From: Ypsolopha sequella
Taxonomy: Eukaryota > Arthropoda > Insecta > Lepidoptera > Ypsolophidae
Direction: 5' to 3'
Length of the DNA stretch: 64,000 nt
Assembly: GCA_934047225.1 (NCBI GenBank)
Contig: OW204011.1
Coordinates: 15,946,339 to 16,010,338 of the forward strand
The position numbers were made by a program, and so were the translations under genes. Positions 31,458 to 41,800 of this stretch are shown here, in pieces. Positions within the stretch are counted from its first letter, which is position 1, and every line of letters starts with the position of its first letter. A model generated the notes under the pieces. That model worked only from the letters and a program-made list of their open reading frames with translations, made no database searches and was not told the DNA's origin.

Positions 31458-31712
31458 ACAAGGTGTAACAGAAAGGTGTAACCATAATGGTATAGAACAA
31501 CTTTTACTATGGAACAAACTTAGCTACAGGGACTCAAAAACAGTTTTGTAATTTCGCGATGGTCTTGAGCACTTGCCGAGTCTCCTGTATGAATTCAACG
31601 TTATCAATTAAAATCACCTTATATTTGTCACACAATTTCAGACAAAAATGAACAAACTCGAACAAAGGAGAAAAGAACTGGCTTGTGCAGTTATCAATGT
31701 TGTTATATTATG
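31458..31712. other. AT-rich spacer
   Basis: No gene or clear repeat is seen between the two hairpin elements. Confidence 0.5.
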
Positions 31713-31981
31713 TATACAAGGTGAATTTGTGAACATCGTCCAAATTCATACTTGAGCCTTGGTAAGTGATCAGCATCATGAACCAATAACGATTTTTGTA
31801 AAACTCATAAAATGAAATTTCGACTCCACATAGTGATTCACTCAGGACTGGGAGTGAATTACTATGGGAAGTCGAAATTTCATCATACGAATTTCACAAA
31901 AATTGATATCGATTCGTTATGCTGATCACTTACCAAGCCTCTAGTATGAATTTGGACGATGATTAAAAAGTCACCTTATAG
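31713..31981. mobile_element. Foldback element of the ACAAGGTGA family
   Basis: The arms pair across the element: AAATTCATACT..AGCCTTGGTAAG at the left with CTTACCAAGCCTCTAGTATG at the right, and CGACTCC..CATAGTGATTCACT with its complement near the centre. The same family occurs at 62,736, 63,582 and 63,849. Non-coding. Confidence 0.8.
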
Positions 31982-32720
31982 ATAGAATTATGCCAATACC
32001 AAAGATGTTTTTAAGACTTACCTTTAACATTTTGAAGTTGAAATAAAAATATTGAGATTGATTTTGAGAAGTTATTATTTTCAGAACCATACTTACAACA
32101 TACTTACATACTTACAACATACTTACATACTTACAACAACCACATTCTACTAGATGGTGTTGATACTTACCGCAGTACAATAGAAGACGCAGCCAAATAA
32201 CTTTATCAATTCTCATAGTTCAATTTTTAAGATATTTTTTTTTTTCAGAGAATATACCTACGCCGTTTTAGGACATAGTTTTCATTATTTTGATATATAC
32301 ATTAACCATGATTTTTTCATGATTTTTTAAAGAATTGTCCGATGACCTTGTCACTTGAGAATTTTAGACATTATACTGATTGTGATGTGTGATTGCTTAT
32401 TAAAAAATGTGGTCTGTCTACTCATCTGTCATCTAGCTGTCAAATTAATCTGAAGCAAATTATTATAAATTTATCTTGATAGCAAACATACCGAAACATT
32501 AATAATTGTTTAAAAAGTCAAGCTCCCTCTCTCCCGACGATTAGTACTTACGTAGGCTGAAACCTCCGTGAATATAGTGCGCGATGCGGGTCTAAGCGTA
32601 CCCCGTACCCTCGTTGGGATAGTAATGTTAACGCAACTGTTGGCCACAGAAACTAAGTGGACTGTATGTAGGCTGGGTGGCTGGCAAAATAGAACCGAGG
32701 AATCGTAAGACTACTCAAGG
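31982..32720. other. AT-rich non-coding sequence
   Basis: No gene is seen. ACATACTTACAACATACTT is duplicated in tandem near 32,097-32,138. Confidence 0.5.
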
Positions 32721-32966
32721 TATAGTACATTTCAAATACCATGGCCCGATTCCACTTAAGACGGTCATTAGGTGTTAACAATAGGATTAGTGATAACAAA
32801 AGATACCTGGCCAGACCCTTTTGCGGTGTTGCTTTTAGTTACATACAGATTGCACCGACGCGTGCCAATTTGAAGTGCTCCAAATTAGATAACAAAAGAC
32901 AAACATTATGAGCCCCATTGTTAAGTTTCAAGTGGAATCGGGCCATGGTATTTGAAATGTACTATA
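32721..32966. mobile_element. TIR/foldback element, ~246 bp
   Basis: A ~39-bp inverted repeat, TATAGTACATTTCAAATACC onward through CATGGCCCGATTCCACTT, is repeated as its complement at 32,928-32,966. The ~168-bp middle is non-coding. Confidence 0.8.
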
Positions 32967-33128
32967 TCTATTTGCATCATTGTTGTCCGATGAGTCACCA
33001 CACGAGGCGTGGGAAAGTGGTCACTGCCTGTGTGTGGTCCACCGCCATTCGTGGAATTCGAGGAATTGGCCGACGTCTTCAGTCGGCCGGCGGGTCGTTC
33101 TATCCGCAACAGCAACGATAGATAAGTA

Positions 33129-33726
33129 CAGTGCGCGCCAATCTTTTAGTCGCCTCTGATGAGTTACGAGTGCAAGCTTGCGCAGGTACAGTCAAGGAAA
33201 CAATAATATGAACGGTTGATTATTAAATGTTTACTATAAGTGGGAAGGTGTACTTGTTGTACCTACCTATTTCATTATTTATTTATTATTTTAGTGCGAT
33301 CTTAACTATATTAATAAAACGCATTAATATAAACACCATTTTCCTACATTGTCGCCTTAAAACGCTATAACGTCCGCGAGACATAACAACAACTATAAAC
33401 TTTAACAAACTAAATCAACCAAAACAACAAATAAAGGCAACAAAAACAATAACAAACAGATTTAACGATAAACTTAACGAATCATGGAATTTTTTCCTCG
33501 AATGTACTTTTCATGGAAAGCGCGCATGTGTAGTGTACGGACGTAGCACTCACACTAACGCATAGTGTTGACACCTGCTAAATGGCGAGCGGGGGGTGTG
33601 GTGCGGCACGCAGGCGGGTGTGCTCCGCGCCCTCGCTCCCGTAACGTCCCCCTGACACCGTAAAACGGCTATTGCGTCGCCTCGTGCGGCTATCTTCAGA
33701 GGCGACTAAAAGATTGGCGCGCACTG
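33129..33726. mobile_element. TIR element with TA target duplication, ~598 bp
   Basis: The terminal inverted repeats run CAGTGCGCGCCAATCTTTTA onward through GTCGCCTCTGA (about 31 bp) and are complementary at 33,696-33,726. Each end is flanked by TA. CAGTG-type ends plus TA duplication are typical of Tc1/mariner-group elements. No transposase ORF is present, so it is non-autonomous. Confidence 0.8.
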
Positions 33727-33864
33727 TAATAAAGTGCGATACCACCCAGTTGTAATGTTATGTAAATAAATTAGCGACATGTAGATTGTGTGTTTCCGTT
33801 CACCATACCATCGTCCCAAGAGCAGTTTGAGATCTATGCTGATGCAGTAGATCATCACAAGTTA

Positions 33865-34013
33865 CTAGAATAATTATTGAAAATCTGCTCAATTAAACGC
33901 CTAGAAATGGCTACTAATTTTCAGAAACAACGTCTTTTTATAACTAGAATTTTAATTGACGCTTAGACTTATTAATTAGACTTATTTGGGCAGACTTTCA
34001 ATAATTATTCTGG
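33865..34013. mobile_element. Small hairpin element, ~149 bp
   Basis: CTAGAATAATTATTGAAAAT at the left pairs with ACTTTCAATAATTATTCTGG at the right. Secondary complementary blocks around TCTAGAAATGG/TAACTAGAA lie inside. Non-coding. Confidence 0.65.
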
Positions 34014-34026
34014 TACCAGAGGCTCT

Positions 34027-34174
34027 ACCGCGTAATTCTCATTTGTATCAACTTCAAGCAAATGCATGCGAAATTCAACGCGTGCAAAAGAGATGGCATG
34101 TTAGGCGGGCGTCGTCGCACGCACGACAAATTTCAATCTCAAGTTGATGTTGATGAAAATGAGAATTACGCGGT
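34027..34174. mobile_element. Small hairpin element, ~148 bp
   Basis: The ends ACCGCGTAATTCTCATTT and AAATGAGAATTACGCGGT are exact complements. Pairing continues imperfectly through ATCAACTT/AAGTTGAT. The GC-rich centre is non-coding. Confidence 0.8.
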
Positions 34175-34353
34175 AAACCTGGTAAGCTTAGGTAAGTACA
34201 TAATGATATTTTTTATAAGTGGCAGCACTTTCGCAGAATAAAGCGCCTTAAGAGGCCCTTTTACGCCTGATTTTTCCTAAGATTCATACAAAAACTGTGA
34301 AGTCAACAGCTCTTGGTATTTTTTTCATAAGTATTATCTAGCGACATATAACT

Positions 34354-34590
34354 ATACTCTATTTTAATAGGGCAAATAATGTTTGTAAACAACTTTATAA
34401 CCTAAAAGTGATGAAATATATGTTCAACTGCAATTTTTGCTGCACAATTAAACATATTAATGTACGTGAGTTCACTTTTATTAGTTTAAACCAAAATGTA
34501 TATGTATAAAAATGCTTTCTTACATCATATTTCATCACTTAGGTTACAAAGTTGTTTACAAACATTATTTGCCCTATTAAAATAGAGTAT
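34354..34590. mobile_element. Foldback element, ~237 bp
   Basis: ATACTCTATTTTAATAGGGC at the left is complementary to the right end. The arms extend about 65 bp, through TGTTTGTAAACAACTTT and GTGATGAAATAT. Non-coding. Confidence 0.8.
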
Positions 34591-34683
34591 ACGTCTCTAC
34601 ACAGCCCAATAAGGAAAATTTTATGAAGTATCATAGCCTGTCAGGATATCGTGAATATTGCCTCGTTTTTACGTAATGTTTAG

Positions 34684-35055
34684 CAAGTTGTATAATCTTT
34701 GTTGAAAATTAAACTCTTCTACTTGTCCACAGATATTCACTTTATTAAACTAAACCCAACCGGTTTCGCTTATAAGCATTCTCAAGGGTTTTGAGCTATT
34801 ACAAAATATTAGCTATTAAAGATTGTTTACATGGGTAAAACATTCAAGATTGATAAAACATGTTAAAACAAATCGTTAATTGTTATTATTTTGTAATAGC
34901 TCAAAACCCTTGAAAATGCTTATAAGCGAAACCGGTTGGGTTTAGTTTAATAAAGTGAATATCTGTGGACAAGTAGAAGAGTTTAATTTTCAACAAAGAT
35001 GTTTCATAAGTTCCACCAAGTGCCGAAAATCAGGACCATCAACAAGTTGTATAAT
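34684..35055. mobile_element. Hairpin element with 13-bp TSD and ribozyme-like motif
   Basis: CAAGTTGTATAAT occurs at 34,684-34,696 and 35,043-35,055 as a target duplication. The 346-bp insert has inverted arms of about 105 bp (34,697-34,807 with 34,895-35,000) and an unpaired ~42-bp extension on the right only. Each arm contains a short palindromic stem GCTTATAAGC followed by GAAACCGG. Inverted repeats, one-sided extension, 12-15-bp TSD and a hammerhead-like motif are features described for Penelope-like elements. No RT is present. Confidence 0.6.
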
Positions 35056-35094
35056 TTTTATCTATACTGGAATTTAAAAAAAAAACCGGCCAAG

Positions 35095-35778
35095 TGCGTG
35101 TCGGGCCACGCGCAGTGTAGGGTTCCGTAGTTGCCCTGCACAATATGTGGACTTCTTCTCCAAGTACATTTTATAAGTTTGTCGACTAATACAGATCGCG
35201 CCAAACTTCTAGTACGCTCAGAAGTTGCTCTTCCCAAGATATATTTTGTTCCTGCTGATGCGAATCGCCCCGTGTTTAGAGGGGACTAAAAGTTTGGCGC
35301 GATCTGTACTCGTTAACTTGTAAAGCCTACTTAGCTGTGATAGTTTTCATTTTAATTTCGTTATGTATACTACTGCCGTGATTTTTTTCACGTCTCTAAA
35401 TACAACCGTTTCGCTGGCAGGGGGGGGACACTTGACTCTAACAGAAATTAACACTTAAGCTTAATATTTCACAAACGGAACTCTGGATCGAAAAATGGTC
35501 TTCTTACACCCCAATATTTTTAAATTACCTATCCAACGACATCCCACACTAGGAGATAGACGAGAAAAAAAATCATCCTCTCTTTACGTGTAGGGAGATA
35601 CCGAATTTTTTATTTTTTATTTTACTGTACCACTTTATCGGCATGATAAATATGTATACCCATGTCAAATTACAGCTTTCTAGTACTAATAGTCTCTAAG
35701 CTAAGCCGCGGACAGACAGACAGACGGACATGGCGAAACTATAAGGGTTCCTTGTTGTTGACTACGGAACCCTAAAAA
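35095..35778 (+). repeat. Lepidopteran-type interspersed repeat (CGGCCAAGTGCG...CCCTAAAAA)
   Basis: It starts CCGGCCAAGTGCGTGTCGGG with GGGTTCCGTAGT, and ends GACAGACAGACAGACGGACA ... CTACGGAACCCTAAAAA. From memory this pattern recurs near moth and butterfly genes; its class (3' end of a LINE or a SINE) is not resolved here. It is split by the TIR element at 35,192-35,306. Confidence 0.6.
35192..35306. mobile_element. Short TIR element with TA target duplication, ~115 bp
   Basis: CAGATCGCGCCAAACTTCTA and its near-complement ACTAAAAGTTTGGCGCGATC form the ends, flanked by TA on both sides. The ends resemble those of the 598-bp element at 33,129 (CAGTGCGCGCCAATCTTTTA). Non-coding. Confidence 0.75.
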
Positions 35779-35920
35779 CAGAGAAATACAGACGTCGTTC
35801 ATGTAAAGAAAACTAAGTTTTTACACTTTTCTATAAACAAACAGTTACCGTTTCATGGAAAACAGTTTTTACCTGAAATAATTTCACAAATTCGTCGCCT
35901 TTTGATTGAACATCTCGTCA

Positions 35921-36430
35921 TAGTAAAACCAGAACAGTAGTTTAACTCACGCTCCGTACGAGACTTAAATACCTACTTTTGCAGGGTTGTCCCTTCATTT
36001 AGTTTCGTATCATTGTTCGTAGCTAATAAAAAATCAATACTTAAAATGTTTTGAAGCCGATTATGACAAATGAGCTATCAATCGACGATGTAGTGAAACA
36101 TCCAAACATACATACCTACTACAAACAAACATACATTCATATCATACATAATAAACATATAGACACTATAACTCATAAAGAAATCTTACTTGCTTATCTT
36201 AATTATTGTAAGAAAAAATATTGACTCCTGAACTTTACTTTAAAAACATGGGCATTGTCAAAGGGGGGAAGGGGGTAGCTGTCCCCCCCTAGAGATTCGA
36301 AAAACTTTCGAGATTTTAATAACAAAGTAGTCGAAAAATTCGCGAGGAACACAAGAAGATTATCTTAAAAACTTAAAATTAGTTTATTTTACCTACAATT
36401 TATGTCATCTTGCCCCCTCTGGCGATGCCT
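35921..36430 (+). repeat. Interspersed repeat, also present at 48,913-49,407
   Basis: About 500 bp with high similarity in the same orientation to 48,913-49,407. It includes CGTACGAGACTTAAATACCT, a stretch of ACATACATACCTACTACAAA and a G/C-run segment (AAAGGGGGGAAGGGGGTAGC). Small frames open in both copies look accidental. The class is not recognised. Confidence 0.75.
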
Positions 36431-36704
36431 TTGCTTAAAAATCTTTGTGATTGTTACCTAAATTAATCAGTTAAATTCATTAGAGTACATAATACAATTT
36501 AAGTATCTAATCAAACATTGGCTCCTAGTCTAAAATTAAAAAATCTTTGCGATTTCAACCATATCAGCTCCACGTTTAAAAACACCTTGAATAATTAACA
36601 AACATAGTACAGTTATGATCATAGGACCTATGTTAAATGTGAACAAAGAAAATACGGTTTACATTTCACATTATTATTTATATATACCATCAATTCTTAT
36701 TCAC
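36431..36704. other. AT-rich sequence downstream of the THAP-like exon
   Basis: No gene is seen. If the THAP-like exon on the reverse strand is real, this is the start of its intron. Confidence 0.4.
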
Positions 36705-36811
36705 CTTTCTTGTTGAGTAGGTATTGAGAAGAACGATAATTCTGGATTTGAGGAATTATTATTGAGGCATCCGAAGACAGTACAATATGTTCGATTGCGT
36801 ACTGTCGACAT
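36705..36811 (-). CDS. Possible first exon encoding the start of a THAP zinc finger
   Basis: From an ATG at 36,811 the reverse strand reads about 35 residues containing TYCTVFGC (C-x4-C) and PELSFFSIPTQQE. This agrees with the beginning of the THAP DNA-binding domain (C-x(2-4)-C ... F-x-x-P). Directly after it comes AAAG/GTGAAT, a good splice donor, and in-frame reading ends in a stop just beyond. That supports an exon end at 36,705. The Trp, second Cys and His of the domain would be on a later exon, which I could not find. THAP domains occur in host regulators and in P-element-type transposases, so this may be a transposon remnant. Confidence 0.45.
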
Positions 36812-36993
36812 ACTTGAATTGGTCGGTGACGCGCGGCGCGCGGCGTGGCGGCTTGTTTGAGAGACTTGACTGAGCGTGACCGCGGCGTGACCCCGACAAG
36901 CACCGGCCTTGCATACCGAGATATTGCTGTTGTTAATTATGTTAATTATTGACATAATTTTGTCCCTATTGACACGGTTAGTACAAGTACTAA
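36812..36993. other. Sequence partly shared with 49,408-49,490
   Basis: 36,845-36,930 (GAGAGACTTGACTGAGCG and following) recurs at 49,408-49,490, where it is joined directly to the 35,921-type repeat. No gene is seen beyond the THAP-like exon. Confidence 0.5.
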
Positions 36994-38306
36994 CAAAATT
37001 GTAAAAAATTCTTTTTAGAATTGAAGACAACGGGAGGGCTGCCTGTATTAAAGGTGGTACATCAAAATATACAAGGCGGCTTTCTCGGCAAAATACTTTC
37101 AATCGAGTTGTTCTTAGAGGAATCAAAAACAGATATTTTGTGTGTAACCGAACACCATCTACATGAACATAATATGCAGTTTAATGTGAATAATTTTAGT
37201 GTTCTTAGCTGCTACAATAGATTAAAAATACAAAAAGGTGGATCCATGATTCTTGTAAAAAATAATATAAAAGCAAAGGAAAGAAAAGACATTGTAAAAC
37301 TTTCTGTAGAACATCAACTAGAATTAGCTTGCATAGAAATGAGTACATATATTATCCTCTGTGTTTACCGACCCTCAGGACAAGATTACAACATTTTTGA
37401 AAAAGCAATGGAAGAGGTTTTAAAATTATTATTTGATTCCAAGAAAAAAGTTATTATATGTGGAGATTTTAACGTAGATTTACTAGAAAAATCGATTATG
37501 CGCTCAAAATTAATACATTTATTCAAATCATTTAATTTGTCTAATGTGTTCTTAGAACCTACTCGAATTACTCGGGATACTGCGTCATGCCTCGACAATA
37601 TATTCTGTGATTGCGAATATTCAGACAATAAAGTAATCAACCGCTTGCAGTCCGATCACAGTGGCCAAACTATAACCATTAAACAAAGCGTAAATCAATT
37701 TCCCAAAAAAGCTTTTTGCAGGCCTATTACAACTCACAAAGTAGATTGTTTCAAAGCAAACCTAGAAGTTAAATTAGCACATTTTAATCTTCTCCAAGAC
37801 GATCCAAATGCTCTCTTTACAGACCTTTTCAACATAGTCTCCAAAGAGTTCGAAAATACGTTTAAGATGCAAAAACTTTCTAACAAAAGTAAAATCACCT
37901 TCAGTGACTGGGCGACTCCAGGTATTTACAAAAGCAGAAATCATTTATACGAATTATACGACCAAAAGTCCTACAATAATAATGTTAAATTTACTGAATT
38001 CATGAAAAATTACTCACGCATCTTTAAATTGGTGTGTTTAAAAGCAAAAAGTATCTACTTGAATAAAAAACTTAAAAGGTCCGATAACAAAGTAAAAACA
38101 GTATGGAACATCATAAATACTGAAACTGGGAAAAGTAAGAAACGTGATAACGAGCTTAAGTTAAGTATTAACAATGAAGTCGTTACGGGAGATAAAGAGG
38201 TTGCGAATGCCTTTGAACAATTCTTTACTGAAATTCCTTCCTTAACAACTAAAGATTTAAATTCAAGCCCTGGGCTTGCGCAGGATCTTTTAATAGATAA
38301 CGTACC
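36994..38306 (+). pseudogene. CR1/L2-like ORF2, endonuclease part (5' segment)
   Basis: The frame is open from 36,994 (first possible start codons are non-ATG, so the 5' end may be truncated). It encodes an APE-type endonuclease: VVHQNIQG, LCVTEHHLHE (Glu), CVYRPSG, IICGDFNVDLL (Asp, Asn) and QSDHSGQTI (His). A long Lys-rich linker towards the RT follows. The frame is clean to 38,306, where the copia element is inserted. The downstream part resumes at 43,307 in the matching codon position. The RT style ([21 protein letters not shown] further on) points to the CR1/L2 group, perhaps a Daphne/Crack-type insect lineage. Confidence 0.75.
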
Positions 38307-38589
38307 TGTTGAATATGGCAGAGCAGGTTGTGCAGATATATTTGCGTGTCGTCTTAAAAAGAACGAGAAATAAAACCGTCAGGCACTTTCAATATACGTT
38401 TATTTCTTCATGAAATAAACTGTAGTACATCAGCGTCAAATATAATTAAGATTCAATTAGATACAAAATTGGACGACACAAACACAAGGCGAACGAGAAA
38501 TCGTGTAGAGAGCGAGAACTGTCACTTGTGTGATTCACAGATAAGACATCCAGTGTAGAGCATAGACAACATCTTTGCTTTTTCTAACA
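38307..38589 (-). repeat. copia 3' LTR (283 bp)
   Basis: It runs TGTTGAATATGGCAGAGCAG ... CTTTTTCTAACA, with TGTT/AACA ends. It is identical to the other LTR by direct reading. It should contain the polyadenylation site of the element. Confidence 0.95.
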
Positions 38590-38600
38590 CTCCTCCTTAT
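38590..38600 (-). promoter_or_regulatory. copia polypurine tract
   Basis: On the element strand, ATAAGGAGGAG directly precedes the 3' LTR. This is the expected place and composition for the primer of plus-strand DNA synthesis. Confidence 0.7.
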
Positions 38601-38854
38601 GCTCTACATTGGATAGAGTCAGAGTACATTTACAAAAATAAAACATTTATCACTCTAACAAGCATGCACCATGCATGACTCTATCTTAGTTTACAGAACA
38701 TTATGATACTACACAATATAGAAGTCTTATTGATTCTAAAATCTAACATACATGTATATATATATCTAACATTTATAATGATACAAGAGACCACTCTATC
38801 AAGCATCACAAACATATATAACATTTTCGTACATTAAATTACATTACCCTGTTC
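38601..38854. other. copia 3' untranslated region
   Basis: AT-rich sequence between the polyprotein stop and the polypurine tract. No ORF of note. Confidence 0.6.
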
Positions 38855-41800
38855 TTAACAAAATTGTTTAACACTTTTAAGATTTAATTCAGACGTAAAA
38901 TTACAATGCTTAACACTACACAAAGGCTTTGTTAACACATCTGCTATCATTTTCTCAGTAGGTAAATATTTTACATTTATCAAACCTTTTTGTACAAGAT
39001 CCTTTACATAATGGTAGCGCAAATCTATGTGTTTTGTTCTTTTATGAGAGTATTCTTTTACTAGTAACAATTTCTGAGCACTCTGGTTGTCATTGTATAC
39101 TACAACATCTATAGTTTTGCTAATAATTTCTGACAAGAAATTATTAGCAAAACAGATATCCTTGCACACGTCACCGATTGCCAAATACTCAGCTTCCGTA
39201 CTAGACAAAGCTATGCAACGCTGTTTTCTTGCTTCCCAGTTAACAACGTTGCCACCCATTTTAATGACAAAGCCTGTGTAAGACTTACGGTCACACAGAT
39301 CATTGGCCCAGTCTGCATCTGCATAGGCACTTATATTCAAATTACTTCCTTTACTAAAATAAAGTCCATAATTTATTGTTCCTGCTAAATACCTTAATAC
39401 TCGTTTAGCAGCACGCCAGTGATCCATATCAAAGCATGTACTATATTGACTAAGTTGACTACAAGCATATGATATGTCAGGACGAGTACAGACAGACAAG
39501 TACATTAAAGAGCCTAACAGCTGTCTATACTTATAAACATCCTCCTCTAAACATTTCTTATCTGACTTATCAAGTTTAGGATTTATAGCTAGTGGTGTAG
39601 ATACAGGCTTACACTCACTCATATTGAACTTAGCCAGTAAACGTTTTACATAGTCTGATTGATCCAAGATCAAAAGGCCCTTTTGTCTTGTTACATTCAT
39701 GCCTAAACAATTTTTGAGCTCTCCTAAATGTCGAATTTCAAAATATTTTTCTAGTAATGCCAAAACCCCGTCTATACAGTTATTATGGAATACATAAAAA
39801 TCATCAACATATAGAGCTATTATAACATATTCATTTTTAGACCTTTTTACATAAATACAGGGCTCGCACTTGCTCTGTCCATAGCCGTTTTCACATAATA
39901 CATTATGAATTTTGGAATTCCACATACGGCTTGCTTGTTTCAAGCCATATATGCTTTTCTTTAGCATACAAACTTTATTATTGTCAAAGTTATTAAAACC
40001 TTTTGGCTGTTCCATAAAAATTACTTCCTCTAGTTCACTATTTAAAAATGCAGTAGTAACATCTATATGATTGCACTGCAAATCAAGCTCGGTTGCAAGA
40101 GAAAATAAAATTCTCAAAGTAGAATGCCTAACGACAGGTGAAAACGTGTCGCAGTAATCAATTCCTTCTTTTTGGCTAAAACCACGGGCAACCAATCTCG
40201 CTTTATACTTATTGAATTTACCTGCAGCATCACATTTCTTTTTGAAAACCCATTTGCATTTAACAACATTACCGTGCTTTGGTCGATCAACTACGTCCCA
40301 GACATGGTTTTTAATAAGAGCATCATACTCACATTTAATTGCCTTGCACCATTCCTCTTTATCAGGTGAATTCATGGCATCCTCATAGGAAACAGGATCG
40401 TCCAGTGAACTAGCCTCAGCCAACATAGTAGATAAGTCATAATCAGAAAACTTCTGTGGCAAATTACCTCGTGTACTACGTACAGGGCGCTGTGAACAAG
40501 ACACATCGGTGGTACCATCCGATGTAGTCAGCTCTCCTCCTGGACATGCTGGCTCCGGCTCCGGCAGAGAAGAATCTTCATCACCTTCGTCGTCGGTAGC
40601 AATGTCTTCGCCAGTACAGTATTGATCAGACACTGGTGACCACAGAGGTGGTGTCATACCCGAATCTGAAATAGCATTAGACTTATCATTATCACAGTTA
40701 AATTTATCATTTGGAATTTCATCATTAATTTCTTTATTCATTTCATTATTTAAAATTCCATTATCACAGTTTAAGCTCTCATTAAAATTTGAACTGTCAT
40801 AAAAAATAAAGTTATTATGATTAACATTCTCTAATTCAGCCCTTTGTGTGTTCTTTACATGAAACTCGCTTTCAATAAAGGAAACATTCCTAGAATAAAT
40901 GACAATGCGAGGATCAGATGGGTCACTTAACCGATATCCCTTACAAGTCTCACCATAACCTACAAAAATATAAGGCTTAGCCTTGGCATCGAGCTTTCGT
41001 CGTTTCTGCTTAGGAATATGAGAATAAGCTACACAGCCAAAAACGCGCAAATGACTCAGATCTACAGCAGATCCTGTCCATACACACTCAGGAATTCTGT
41101 TTGATAACGCTGTGGTAGGGCTTCTATTCTTCAGGTAAACTGCTGTCATAACAGCTTCCCCCCAAAAGCGATTCGACAAACCAGACTCCTGCAGCATAGC
41201 ACGTGCTTTCTCAAACAATGTCCTGTTGACACGCTCAGCCACACCATTCTGCTGAGGGCAGTATGGAACTGAGGTCTGGTGTATGATACCTTCCTTCTTA
41301 AGGAAACTTGTAAGGACACTATTACAATATTCTGTGCCGTTATCAGTACGAAGCACTTTAATATGCAAACCAGTTTGTTTCTCAACCATACTTTTGAAAC
41401 TAACAAAATGGGAACTTACTTCATTTTTCGACTTCATGAGGTATCCGAAGGTTTTCCTCGTACAGTCATCGGTAAAGGTCAACAAGAAGCGGGCTCCGCC
41501 CCAAGTGCTGACTTGCATGGGCCCTGCGACATCGGAATGGACCAGTTCCAAAGGTGAAGCAGCACGTCTTTCACTTGCCCGAGGAAAAGATGCTTCATGC
41601 ATCTTGCCTGACAGGCAAGAGACACAGCTGCTCAGGCAATGATCTTTTTCTTTTTCCTGAAAAACAACACCCAAACACTGATCCCCATCACCGAGTAAAC
41701 GCATACCTGTAAGATTCAGATGGCCCAGACGCTTGTGCCATAAGCTTAATGACACACCAGCAGCTGTGTGAGCACTCACTGTCCCCTGCCTACAATAAAG

